From the NCBI GenBank assembly GCA_020848815.1, contig JADLHL010000036.1, positions 1 to 34,161 on the forward strand: DNA of 34,161 bases, in the 5' to 3' direction. This document shows positions 1-6,907 of the stretch, piece after piece. Below the pieces are notes generated by a model. That model did no database searches and was not told where the DNA came from. It worked only from the letters and a program-made list of their open reading frames with translations. This DNA is from Chitinophagaceae bacterium. Lineage in GTDB: Bacteria; Bacteroidota; Bacteroidia; Chitinophagales; Chitinophagaceae. A program made the position numbers and the translations under genes. The number at the start of each line of letters is the position of its first letter. Within the stretch, counting starts at the first letter, position 1.

Positions 1-2
1 AA

Positions 3-407
3 AAACACAAGCTCATTACTGCTTCGCAAATAGCCCTGATGCAGGAAGTAATGCAGGCACAACACAAACCCAAAACCAAAGTAGCGTTGCCAACTGGCGA
101 AGGGTTGGAGTTTTTGGAAATTGCCAGTATCATCCGCTGCGAAAGCGACAACAACTACACCCGCATTTTTTGTAACGATAAAACGCAACACCTCATTTGC
201 AGAACCCTGAAAGATGTAGAAAAAGTATTGTCAGAAAATGGCTTCATCCGTATTCACCAAAGCCACCTCATCAATCCGCAGTACATGCGCAAATTATTGC
301 GCAATGACGGTGGTAGTATCGTTATGACAGATGGTTCGGAACTGGCCATCAGCCGTACAAAAAAAGACCGCATTATTGAGCTGCTGTCGGGGGTAGAAAA
401 ATTATGA
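3..407 (+). CDS. LytTR-family response regulator, C-terminal part (5' end outside window)
   Basis: This is the DNA-binding half of a LytR/AlgR-type response regulator. The LytTR domain covers most of the visible protein: an 'IIRCESDNNYTRIF' strand pair, then 'GFIRIHQSHLINPQYM', and finally the 'SELAISRTKKDRI' strand that ends typical LytTR domains. The reading frame is open to the left edge; the codons before the first ATG (39) read like the linker that follows a receiver domain, so I treat the gene as truncated by the window rather than as a stand-alone LytTR protein. Family members bind direct repeats upstream of target genes after phosphorylation by a membrane histidine kinase, which here would lie outside the window. 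The stop codon is directly next to that of the convergent DoxX-like gene, a 6-nt overlap, with no room for a terminator between them. Confidence 0.85.
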   Translation, partial: KHKLITASQIALMQEVMQAQHKPKTKVALPTGEGLEFLEIASIIRCESDNNYTRIFCNDKTQHLICRTLKDVEKVLSENGFIRIHQSHLINPQYMRKLLRNDGGSIVMTDGSELAISRTKKDRIIELLSGVEKL

Positions 408-806
408 TGTTGTAGTGGTTGTTTTGCAACAACGATAGGCCCACCACAATAGCAATGGATGCACAATCAATAAGCGAACCCATGCTACCCAAACAGGTAC
501 ACACAAACCGTTGGGGTCGAGGCAGCCATCCTTTTGTATCATCCAGATATGTGCCGGTACAAATGCCAGCAACATGGCCATAATGCCCCATGCCGCCCAT
601 CTTCTGCTGCGGGCATTTATCAAACTCAGGGCCAACACTACTTCAGCTACACCACTCAGGTTGTTTAGCAGTATTTTATTGCCGAGATAGTCGGGTATCA
701 ATGGTAAATAAAACTCGGGCACCCGAAAGTGATTGATGCCTGCCAGAAAATAAGCAGCGGCCATGAGCCATGCACTCCAGGGTTTTTTCTTTGTAGCTTC
801 TTGCAT
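402..806 (-). CDS. DoxX-like small integral membrane protein
   Basis: This 134-residue protein is mostly hydrophobic, with about four membrane segments (roughly residues 10-22, 45-65, 70-90 and 105-125). The N-terminal stretch 'AAAYFLAGINHFRVPEFY' followed by 'SGVAEVVLALSL' is the usual layout of DoxX/DoxD-like proteins (compare the MauE/DoxX superfamily), where a Gly-x-x-His/Glu segment in helix 1 is conserved. The exact function of most members is unknown; some act in membrane redox or respiratory chemistry. The protein has a Cys-containing loop (CLDPNGLC) that could form a disulfide. The gene starts with ATG and is divergent from the aminotransferase gene, with a 65-nt shared upstream region. 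The C-terminus ends in a run of threonines. Confidence 0.75.
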   Translation of the reverse strand: MQEATKKKPWSAWLMAAAYFLAGINHFRVPEFYLPLIPDYLGNKILLNNLSGVAEVVLALSLINARSRRWAAWGIMAMLLAFVPAHIWMIQKDGCLDPNGLCVPVWVAWVRLLIVHPLLLWWAYRCCKTTTTTS

Positions 807-833
807 AAAAAAGTTAGCATGGCAAGTTCAATC

Positions 834-867
834 TTTTGCCAATCATTTTGATAAAGCTATAGGTTTG
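834..867 (+). promoter_or_regulatory. Candidate Bacteroidetes-type promoter of the aminotransferase
   Basis: TAGGTTTG at 860-867 matches the Bacteroidetes -7 consensus TAnnTTTG. A TTTTG at 834-838 lies 21 nt upstream, compatible with the -33 TTTG element. The -7 box ends only four bases before the ATG at 872, so if it is used the mRNA would have almost no leader. The motif is short and could occur by chance. Confidence 0.4.
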
Positions 868-871
868 CCAG

Positions 872-2020
872 ATGATGTTACAATCCAAGCTGCCAAATGT
901 TGGCACCACCATATTTACCGTCATGAGTGCGTTGGCTACTGAGCACAATGCCATCAACCTCGGACAAGGATTTCCCGATTATCCCATGGATGAAGCATTG
1001 ACCGATTTGGTAAACAAAGCCATGAAAGATGGCTACAACCAATATGCTCCCATGCCCGGGCATTTGGCACTGCGGGAAGCCATTGCCCAAAAAGTGCAGC
1101 GGTTGTATGGCACTACCATTAATCCCGATACAGAAATTACCATTACACCAGGTGGTACCTATGCCATTTACAGCGCTATTACTGCAGCCATTGGTCCGGG
1201 TGATGAAGTCATTGTGTTTGAACCAGCTTACGACAGCTATATTCCAAACATAGAAATCAACGGTGGCAAAGTCGTTCGCATACCGCTGCAGTTTCCCGAT
1301 TACAGCATTGATTGGGAGGCGGTACGCAAGGCCATTTCGCCACGCACCAAAATGATACTGCTCAATTCGCCACACAACCCCACGGGGGCCGTGCTGAGCG
1401 AAACGGACATTGCACAACTCCGTAGTACGGTAGCTGGTACCAATATCCTCATCATGAGTGATGAAGTGTATGAGCACCTCATATTTGATGGCCGCCAACA
1501 CCAGAGTATGCTGCGCTTCCCCGATTTATACGAACGCAGCTTTGTGTCGTTTAGTTTTGGTAAAGTGTACAACTGCACCGGTTGGAAATTAGGCTACTGC
1601 ATAGCACCGCCGGCTTTTACCAAAGAATTTCGGAAAGTGCACCAGTTCAATTGCTTTAGCTGCCACAGCCCTGTACAGGTGGCACTGGCACAGTACCTGC
1701 AGTTGGAAGAACCCTACCAACGACTGAGCGGTCAGCTACAAGCCAAGCGGGATTATTTCCGTCAGTTGATGAAAGCCACACCGTTTGAAGTAGTACCCTC
1801 TTTTGGCAGCTATTTCGAAATGTACAGCTATGCCAACATCAGTCAGGAAAGTGATACAAACATGGCCATGCGGTTGGTGAAAGAATGTGGTGTGGCTACC
1901 ATTCCTGCTTCGGCATTTTATGTAGATGGCGACGATCACAGAGTGCTGCGTTTTTGCTTCGCTAAAAAAGAAACGACGCTGGAAGCAGCGGTAGAACGGC
2001 TAAAGAAAATGGAAGCATAG
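872..2020 (+). CDS. ybdL: PLP-dependent methionine aminotransferase (YbdL/KAT type)
   Basis: This fold-type I (class I/II) aminotransferase has 382 residues, the usual family length. The N-terminus 'SKLPNVGTTIFTVMSALA' and the segments 'NQYAPMPGHLALREAIAQK', 'SDEVYEHLIF' and 'FSFGKVYNCTGWKLGYC' closely follow E. coli YbdL, a methionine-preferring aminotransferase related to kynurenine aminotransferases. Lys231 in SFGK is the PLP Schiff-base lysine; Asn165 and Asp197/Tyr200 are cofactor-contacting residues; the Arg in 'HRVLRFCFAKKE' should bind the substrate carboxylate. It is expected to be cytosolic and to transaminate methionine or other hydrophobic/aromatic amino acids with 2-oxo acids, for example in methionine salvage. 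Two adjacent ATG codons (872 and 875) are possible starts. It appears monocistronic. Confidence 0.88.
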   Translation: MMLQSKLPNVGTTIFTVMSALATEHNAINLGQGFPDYPMDEALTDLVNKAMKDGYNQYAPMPGHLALREAIAQKVQRLYGTTINPDTEITITPGGTYAIYSAITAAIGPGDEVIVFEPAYDSYIPNIEINGGKVVRIPLQFPDYSIDWEAVRKAISPRTKMILLNSPHNPTGAVLSETDIAQLRSTVAGTNILIMSDEVYEHLIFDGRQHQSMLRFPDLYERSFVSFSFGKVYNCTGWKLGYCIAPPAFTKEFRKVHQFNCFSCHSPVQVALAQYLQLEEPYQRLSGQLQAKRDYFRQLMKATPFEVVPSFGSYFEMYSYANISQESDTNMAMRLVKECGVATIPASAFYVDGDDHRVLRFCFAKKETTLEAAVERLKKMEA

Positions 2021-2323
2021 GACGCGGATGATTGGATGGGTGAGGAATTTTACGGAAAGTTGAATCGGATTTAGCTGCAACAAGTCCATTGCTTTTACAA
2101 CACGAATTGTTTGACAGCCCCGGGTTTCAACCCGGGGAAGGCATGCAGCATTGTAAACCACAGGGGTTTGAACCCCTTTCATATAAAAGGATTAAGGCAG
2201 ATGTAGAAAATGACAAGGGTTTCGGTAAATGAATTCTTACCAGTGTCATGCATCATTCACGACGCTACATTTATGAGTAGATGCATAAATGCCCTACCTT
2301 TCCATTTCTTTTAAACCTGCGTT
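2021..2323. other. 303-nt intergenic region with a palindrome pair
   Basis: No convincing ORF or tRNA is seen in this gap between two + strand genes. It contains a pair of GC-rich palindromes (annotated separately at 2118-2177). The last 50 bases before the lipoprotein gene are AT-rich and include TACCTTTC, one base off the TAnnTTTG -7 promoter consensus. Confidence 0.6.
2118..2177. repeat. REP-like pair of GC-rich palindromes
   Basis: Two palindromes with related cores lie 24 nt apart. The first, 2118-2137, has 9-bp arms CCCCGGGTT/AACCCGGGG around a 2-nt centre. The second, 2162-2177, has 7-bp arms AGGGGTT/AACCCCT. Paired short palindromes of this kind, with a shared GGGTT/AACCC core, are the typical form of REP or dispersed intergenic elements. 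They could also act as an attenuator or terminator-like structure after the aminotransferase gene, but no T-run follows on the + strand. Confidence 0.6.
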
Positions 2324-3433
2324 ATGTTTATTTTCCGTGGTTTTTTGCCCATGCTTACTGTGGCTGTTTTTTCAATAGCTGTGTTGTCTTGCAGCAGTCC
2401 TGATCCTTATACGTCATTAACTGCGGAGGAAGCCACGAAATTTGCCCAAGAGCTGGAGCAACATTTGGCAAAAGATGAGGCATCTTTTTTGAGCGATAAT
2501 ATTGATGAGGAAGCTTTTCGCCAATGCTTTGCCGATGCGCTGTATATGGAAGCCGATCATCCGGATATCCGCAACCTCGATATTTTCAGAGATGCCAAAA
2601 AGCTCGGTGGTTTGATAGTGCAGTCAAAAGGTAAGTCGGGCCATTACCGCCTGCTGCGTATGTTGCAGCAAGATGGCAAACACATTGCCCGGTTCAGGTT
2701 GTACACCCATGAAGGCGGACTCAACTATCACGATGTTAAATTGATGAAGCGGGATGGCAAAGTGAAAGTAGCGGATGTTTTCATTTTCATGACGGGAGAA
2801 ACACTGGCAGAAACATTTGCTCAGGAAACAAAATTTTTGCATAGCGGTGGCGGCAAAATCAATCAGCACAAGGCCTACTACATGGAGCTGAAAGAAGACA
2901 TGCAACAAAAGCAAAGAGAAGGAGATAGCGAAGGAGTGCTGGCAGTGTTTGATGCGTTGCCCGGTGCCGTGCAAGCCTGGAAAACAACCCTGCTGCCTGC
3001 CATACAGGCCAGCCGTTTATTGGGCGATACTGCCCGTGAAACAAAACTACTACAGCAATATCAGTCCTACCATCATACCCCTACCGACAGGTGCATGCTT
3101 CAGCTGATTTATCATTCGTTCCGCTACAATTATGATAGTTCGATGGTTAAGGTCAACCAACTTGATTCGCTGGTGGGCAAAGACCCGTCATTGGATTTTC
3201 ACCGGGCTATTATGGCGCTAAACAATGATGACCGTAAAACCTGCATTGCCTTGCTCCAAAAAATGTATCCTACCAAAGCGGCTTTTGGCGATGTGCTGCT
3301 CTACCTCGGCGGCCTCAAGTGGGTAGATGGTGATGTAACCGAAGCCAAGAAAATTTTCAGGGCCTACCGCAGCATGCCCGACTACGATGCCGCCAAAGAA
3401 GCCGACATGATGCGGAATGTGAAAGGCGGTTAA
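2324..3433 (+). CDS. Hypothetical lipoprotein with TPR-like C-terminal half
   Basis: I do not recognise this 369-residue protein as a named family. The N-terminus has a short positive region, a hydrophobic stretch and the lipobox 'AVLSC', so it should be exported and lipidated at Cys23. Residues about 35-170 form a domain with alternating charged and hydrophobic residues ('GHYRLLRMLQQDGKHIARFRL', 'YHDVKLMKRDGKVKVADVF') that looks like an NTF2-like or similar alpha+beta fold. Residues about 180-360 are helical, with TPR-like spacing (for example 'LLYLGGLKWVDGDVTEAKKI'). It is probably a periplasmic or cell-surface scaffold. The neighbours give no functional clue, and the gene seems to stand alone. 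Confidence 0.75.
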   Translation: MFIFRGFLPMLTVAVFSIAVLSCSSPDPYTSLTAEEATKFAQELEQHLAKDEASFLSDNIDEEAFRQCFADALYMEADHPDIRNLDIFRDAKKLGGLIVQSKGKSGHYRLLRMLQQDGKHIARFRLYTHEGGLNYHDVKLMKRDGKVKVADVFIFMTGETLAETFAQETKFLHSGGGKINQHKAYYMELKEDMQQKQREGDSEGVLAVFDALPGAVQAWKTTLLPAIQASRLLGDTARETKLLQQYQSYHHTPTDRCMLQLIYHSFRYNYDSSMVKVNQLDSLVGKDPSLDFHRAIMALNNDDRKTCIALLQKMYPTKAAFGDVLLYLGGLKWVDGDVTEAKKIFRAYRSMPDYDAAKEADMMRNVKGG

Positions 3434-3436
3434 GGG

Positions 3437-3916
3437 TTATTGCCGCGTCAGTTTTTCAATCAACACACGATGTGCTGGCATAGCGCTGCTCAATGCCGTA
3501 GCAGTAGCCAATTCAAAATCGGCAAAATCGAAACCGGGTGCCACCGTGCAACCCACCAGTGCATAGCCAAGCGGGCCAAGGGTTTCGCTGGCAAACCAGT
3601 GCCCGGCGGGTACCATGCCCTGCTGTTGTTCGCCATCGCCTTTGCCCAGTTTGATGCAGCTGTAGTTCCCCTCCGGCGATAGCACATGCACCAGCACCGT
3701 ATCGCCTTCGTAGTGGTGCCAGCCTTCATCGCTGGCTATGCAGTGAAAAGCCGAAAAATTGCCCGCCGTCAGCAAAAAATAAATGGCCGTGCTCATGGGG
3801 CGTGGGCCATTGGCCGTGGCCACCAGCGTGGGGCTGCGGTAGGTTTCGGCATAAAAGCCGCCTTCGGGGTGCGGCAGTAATTGCAGCTGTTGTACGAGGG
3901 TGTCGATGCGGTTCAT
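3437..3916 (-). CDS. DUF985 cupin-superfamily protein
   Basis: This 159-residue protein matches the DUF985 branch of the cupin superfamily. Its recognisable parts are 'LLPHPEGGFYAETYRS' near the N-terminus, the 'STAIYFLL' strand, 'AFHCIASDEGWHHYEGD' and 'VPAGHWFASET'. These give the double-stranded beta-helix fold found in small sugar- or nucleotide-sugar-binding proteins; the reaction, if any, is not established for this family. The frame extends further upstream through a TTG at 3976, but the ATG at 3916 gives the normal family N-terminus and leaves a divergent promoter region (3917-4028) shared with the kinase gene. No signal peptide is visible, so it is likely cytosolic. Confidence 0.82.
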   Translation of the reverse strand: MNRIDTLVQQLQLLPHPEGGFYAETYRSPTLVATANGPRPMSTAIYFLLTAGNFSAFHCIASDEGWHHYEGDTVLVHVLSPEGNYSCIKLGKGDGEQQQGMVPAGHWFASETLGPLGYALVGCTVAPGFDFADFELATATALSSAMPAHRVLIEKLTRQ

Positions 3917-4028
3917 GCCGGCAAGTTGCACAAAAAATCGGGGCGGGGGCACAATCCTGAAACCCTTTGGCTTCAAAGTAGTTTCTTTGCACGGCCAAAT
4001 AGTAAAACGGCCAGTAAAAATTCACTTT

Positions 4029-4952
4029 ATGTCATTAATTGTGGTAGGCACCATGGCGTACGACGCCCTTGAAACGCCCTTCGGAAAAGTAGACAAAATT
4101 GTAGGCGGAAGCGCCACCTATGCAGCCTATGCCGCTGCCAACTTTGTACAGCCCGTGCAGCAAATCAGCATTGTGGGTAATGATTTTGAAGAAGCTATTC
4201 TCGACGACCTGCACAGCCGCGGCGTACAAACCGAAGGCGTAGAAAAAGTGGCCGACAAGCCTTCTTTCTTTTGGAGCGGTCGCTACCACCTCGATATGAA
4301 CAGCCGCGACACGCTGGTAACAGACCTGAACGTGCTGGCCGATTTTAACCCGCAGGTGCCCGAATCGTATCAGGGCAGCGAGTTTTTGCTGCTGGGCAAC
4401 CTGATGCCCAAGCTGCAAAAGCAAGTGATTGACCAACTGACCACCCGCCCCAAACTCATAGTGCTCGATACCATGAACTTTTGGATGGACAGTGCCTGGG
4501 ACGACCTGATGGTAAACCTGAAACTGGTAGATGTACTGCTGGTAAATGATAGCGAAGCCCGCCAGCTTACCAATGAGTTTAGCCTGGTAAAAGCAGCCCG
4601 CAAAATCATGGACATGGGTCCGAAATACCTCATCATTAAGAAGGGCGAACATGGTGCATTGCTCTTCCACGAAGACAGTGTGTTTTTTGCACCGGCGCTG
4701 CCGCTGGAAGATGTGTTTGACCCTACTGGTGCCGGTGATACTTTTGCTGGTGGCTTTATGGGCTGGCTGGCCAAAACCGGCGACATCAGCTTCCAAAATA
4801 TGAAGACGGCCATCATCGTGGGTTCGGCCATGGCTTCTTTCTGTGTAGAAAAGTTTGGCCCGCAACGGATGCAGGAACTCACCAAAGCAGAAATTGATGC
4901 CCGCATTCAGCAGTTTGTGAATTTGGTGCAGTTTGATATTGAGCTGGTGTAG
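4029..4952 (+). CDS. PfkB-family carbohydrate/nucleoside kinase
   Basis: This 307-residue protein is a ribokinase-fold kinase. The N-terminal glycine motif 'IVGGSATYAAYAAANF' (about residues 24-39) forms part of the substrate site, and the C-terminal signature 'DPTGAGDTFAGGF' holds the anion hole and catalytic base Asp237. The frame is open upstream to 3900, but the ATG at 4029 matches the family start (MSLIVVGTMAYD) and avoids overlapping the divergent DUF985 gene. It should phosphorylate a sugar or nucleoside with ATP in the cytosol. The exact substrate cannot be read from the sequence, although the first motif (GGSATYAA rather than GGAPANVA) sets it apart from the fructokinase at 13.2 kb. 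A strong hairpin terminator lies downstream. Confidence 0.85.
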   Translation: MSLIVVGTMAYDALETPFGKVDKIVGGSATYAAYAAANFVQPVQQISIVGNDFEEAILDDLHSRGVQTEGVEKVADKPSFFWSGRYHLDMNSRDTLVTDLNVLADFNPQVPESYQGSEFLLLGNLMPKLQKQVIDQLTTRPKLIVLDTMNFWMDSAWDDLMVNLKLVDVLLVNDSEARQLTNEFSLVKAARKIMDMGPKYLIIKKGEHGALLFHEDSVFFAPALPLEDVFDPTGAGDTFAGGFMGWLAKTGDISFQNMKTAIIVGSAMASFCVEKFGPQRMQELTKAEIDARIQQFVNLVQFDIELV

Positions 4953-4958
4953 GAGGAG

Positions 4959-5000
4959 TTAATTGGTTAATTAGTTGACTGGTTAACGAGTGATTGGTAA
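4959..5000 (+). repeat. Degenerate 8-nt tandem repeat (TTAATTGG-like)
   Basis: Directly after the kinase stop there are about five imperfect 8-nt units: TTAATTGG, TTAATTAG, TTGACTGG, TTAACGAG, then TGATTGG TAA. The period is kept although the units have diverged. No gene is present here. Confidence 0.6.
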
Positions 5001-5049
5001 ATCTCCTTTGTGTTTACTTTGTAGCTTAGTGATTCAAAAAAAATGAATA

Positions 5050-5063
5050 GGCGAATATTCGCC
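5050..5063. repeat. 14-nt perfect palindrome GGCGAATATTCGCC
   Basis: A self-complementary 14-mer sits 8 nt before the terminator hairpin in the convergent kinase/ankyrin gap. It could be a protein-binding site or an additional hairpin. No regulator is linked to it. Confidence 0.45.
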
Positions 5064-5071
5064 AATATAAA

Positions 5072-5108
5072 AGAGAGCAGCTATTGATGGGCTGCTCTCT
5101 TCTTTTTG
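5072..5108. terminator. Bidirectional intrinsic terminator
   Basis: A perfect 10-bp stem (5072-5081 AGAGAGCAGC with 5091-5100 GCTGCTCTCT) encloses a 9-nt loop. It is followed on the + strand by TCTTTTTG. On the - strand the same stem is followed by TTTATATT. It therefore suits termination of both the PfkB kinase from the left and the ankyrin gene from the right. Confidence 0.8.
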
Positions 5109-5156
5109 TATTAACCGCCAATGTTGGTCGCTGACCAGCATTGGAAATGAAACATT

Positions 5157-5621
5157 CTATAACAAAGCTGCTAACACTTCATCATATTCTAATTCTTTGG
5201 CGGCCATCATCGGAGTTTTATTAACCTTATTTGCATGATTGGGATTAGCCCCTGCATTGATAAATAGTGTAACGATTTCGACATGGGTACCAAAACCTTT
5301 ATCACTCATTACGGCTGTCCATAAAGGTTCATTGCCAAATGAATCGGCAATGCTTAAGTCCCCTCCTTGCTCAATAATGAATTTTGCTATTTCATGTTTA
5401 TTGTAAAAGGCACAATAGTGCAAAGCTGTTTGCCCTTTACTGTCTTGCAGATTGACATCACAACCTGCTTCAATAATCATTATTGCGATCTCATCATCGC
5501 TTTTTGAAAGTGCAAGGTGTAATGCACTGTAGCCATAATTATCTACCCAAGCTTCTATTCCCCTCGAAATCGCATTTTTTAAACCCGGTTTGTCTTTTTT
5601 TTCGATTAAGTCAAAAATCAT
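5157..5621 (-). CDS. Ankyrin-repeat protein
   Basis: This 154-residue protein is made almost entirely of ankyrin repeats. About four units can be seen: 'YGYSALHLALSKSDDEIAIM', 'KGQTALHYCAFYNKHEIAKF', 'FGNEPLWTAVMSD' and 'VNKTPMMAAKELEYDEVL', each with the usual T-x-LH and 'A(G)A(N)xN' positions. It has no signal peptide or other domain, so it is probably a cytosolic protein-binding module. Small stand-alone ankyrin proteins in bacteria are sometimes immunity or inhibitor proteins, but no toxin gene lies next to it. Its base composition is clearly more AT-rich than that of the flanking genes, which may indicate acquisition. It ends at the shared terminator and is separated from the upstream lipoprotein gene by 42 nt. 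Confidence 0.85.
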   Translation of the reverse strand: MIFDLIEKKDKPGLKNAISRGIEAWVDNYGYSALHLALSKSDDEIAIMIIEAGCDVNLQDSKGQTALHYCAFYNKHEIAKFIIEQGGDLSIADSFGNEPLWTAVMSDKGFGTHVEIVTLFINAGANPNHANKVNKTPMMAAKELEYDEVLAALL

Positions 5622-5663
5622 AGAACTTGTATTGGATTATTCAATGTTTTAGTAAAAGGTTCT

Positions 5664-6824
5664 CTAATTATTCAGCTGCCCTCGCAGGTGGCTCAATATG
5701 TTTTGATACATTTTTTCAATCAGGCGTTGTTCCATCAGTTCTTCGTCGCGGTTGGTGCTGTTGCGGGGCGCATTAATTAGTTCCCAATCCTGGTTACTGA
5801 GGGCACCGGCATCGCCTTTGTAAGTAGCCCAGCTGGTTTTAAACGAGTAGTTCTCATGAAAGCTGCGGTTGCTGATGCGTTCGTTATTGTCATCGTCCAT
5901 AATGCGTAGCTCCAGTCTGCCAGTAGCCGTGTACGTTACTTCTGTAACAGATAAGGTAGCGGTCAGTTTTTTATAGATGGGCCGGCCGGCAGTATCCTTA
6001 CCAATTTCTGCTTGTTTTTCTACGGTGCGGTCAAAGCGGTTGCTGCGGGGATTGTCCATTTGCAGCTGTGTCCACACCGGTTGTACGGTCCAGTTGGGGC
6101 GAACGTTTTGCCGCTGCACATCCCAGCTATTGTACACCCGGTACCAGCCGCCACTGTTGTAGGTACCGCCCAGGTCGTTTACCAGTTGCTCACTCAGGCG
6201 GGGTGTGCTACCCATATTGTTATTGCCAAAATTGTTATTGCCATAGCGGTTGTTGTAGTAAAAACCTTCTGCACTCAGCGGCAGTATCACAGCGTTTATA
6301 ATGCCTTGCTCTTTGGCCTGCCGTATCAGTTGGCGGGTGTTTTTATAATCGGGCATCCACTGCTGCACTTTGGTGAGTGAGCGGTAGGCGCTGCGGGCAC
6401 TGCGCCAGTTGTTGTCATCCATCCACTCCGCAGCCTGCTCGTAATGGCCGCTCACCAATTCGAGTTTTGTTTTTTCAATTTCTGCACCCACAGTGCCGGG
6501 CTTCAGCAGGTTGCTCACGGTGCTGTAACCACGAATGCGATCGTAAAACGATTGCAGATTGATGTAGTAGCCGAGCAAAGATTCTTTGCCTTCTAAAGTG
6601 CTGCTGTATTGATACTGCGTAATGCCTGCCTGGTATTGGTTGTGCAGATAGTCGTACGCAAATTTTACCTGGTCGCCAATGTATTTATCCGAAGGATTGG
6701 CACTGTATTCCCGAATCAGTTTTTCGAGTTTTTTCTCGGTAATGTTTTTGTCTTCGTAAATGCTTTTGCTGCCGCCGCAGGCCATCAGCATTGAGGCAAA
6801 CAAGAGGGTGTAAATAATTTTCAT
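5664..6824 (-). CDS. Hypothetical lipoprotein, helical N-terminal half
   Basis: This is a 386-residue protein of unrecognised family. The N-terminus 'MKIIYTLLFASMLMACGG' has a clear lipobox (LMAC, Cys16), so it should be a lipid-anchored envelope protein. Residues about 25-175 are helical and contain helical-hairpin spacing ('HYEQAAEWMDDNNWRSARSA'), probably a TPR-like array. A short Asn/Gly-rich linker (near residues 190-206, NNRYGNNNFGNNNMG) joins it to a beta-rich C-terminal region with 'TLSVTEVTYTATGRLELRIMD'. The C-terminal end returns to a helix ('LMEQRLIEKMYQNILSHLRG'). It looks like a conserved Bacteroidetes cell-envelope protein, but I cannot assign a role. Confidence 0.75.
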   Translation of the reverse strand: MKIIYTLLFASMLMACGGSKSIYEDKNITEKKLEKLIREYSANPSDKYIGDQVKFAYDYLHNQYQAGITQYQYSSTLEGKESLLGYYINLQSFYDRIRGYSTVSNLLKPGTVGAEIEKTKLELVSGHYEQAAEWMDDNNWRSARSAYRSLTKVQQWMPDYKNTRQLIRQAKEQGIINAVILPLSAEGFYYNNRYGNNNFGNNNMGSTPRLSEQLVNDLGGTYNSGGWYRVYNSWDVQRQNVRPNWTVQPVWTQLQMDNPRSNRFDRTVEKQAEIGKDTAGRPIYKKLTATLSVTEVTYTATGRLELRIMDDDNNERISNRSFHENYSFKTSWATYKGDAGALSNQDWELINAPRNSTNRDEELMEQRLIEKMYQNILSHLRGQLNN

Positions 6825-6907
6825 GCAGGTAGTTTTTTGAAAGACGCAACAAAGCCGCGGTTGTTAGTTACGGCCTTGTTAAGGATCTGTCTTCGCTACA
6901 AATTTGG

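Noticed and set aside
3900..4028. Upstream extension of the PfkB kinase to the ATG at 3900
   Set aside because: It would overlap the divergent DUF985 gene start and adds residues not found in kinase N-termini; the ATG at 4029 fits the family.
4035..4865. - strand ORF of 276 codons opposite the PfkB kinase
   Set aside because: Shadow of a well-supported kinase gene; no recognisable domain.
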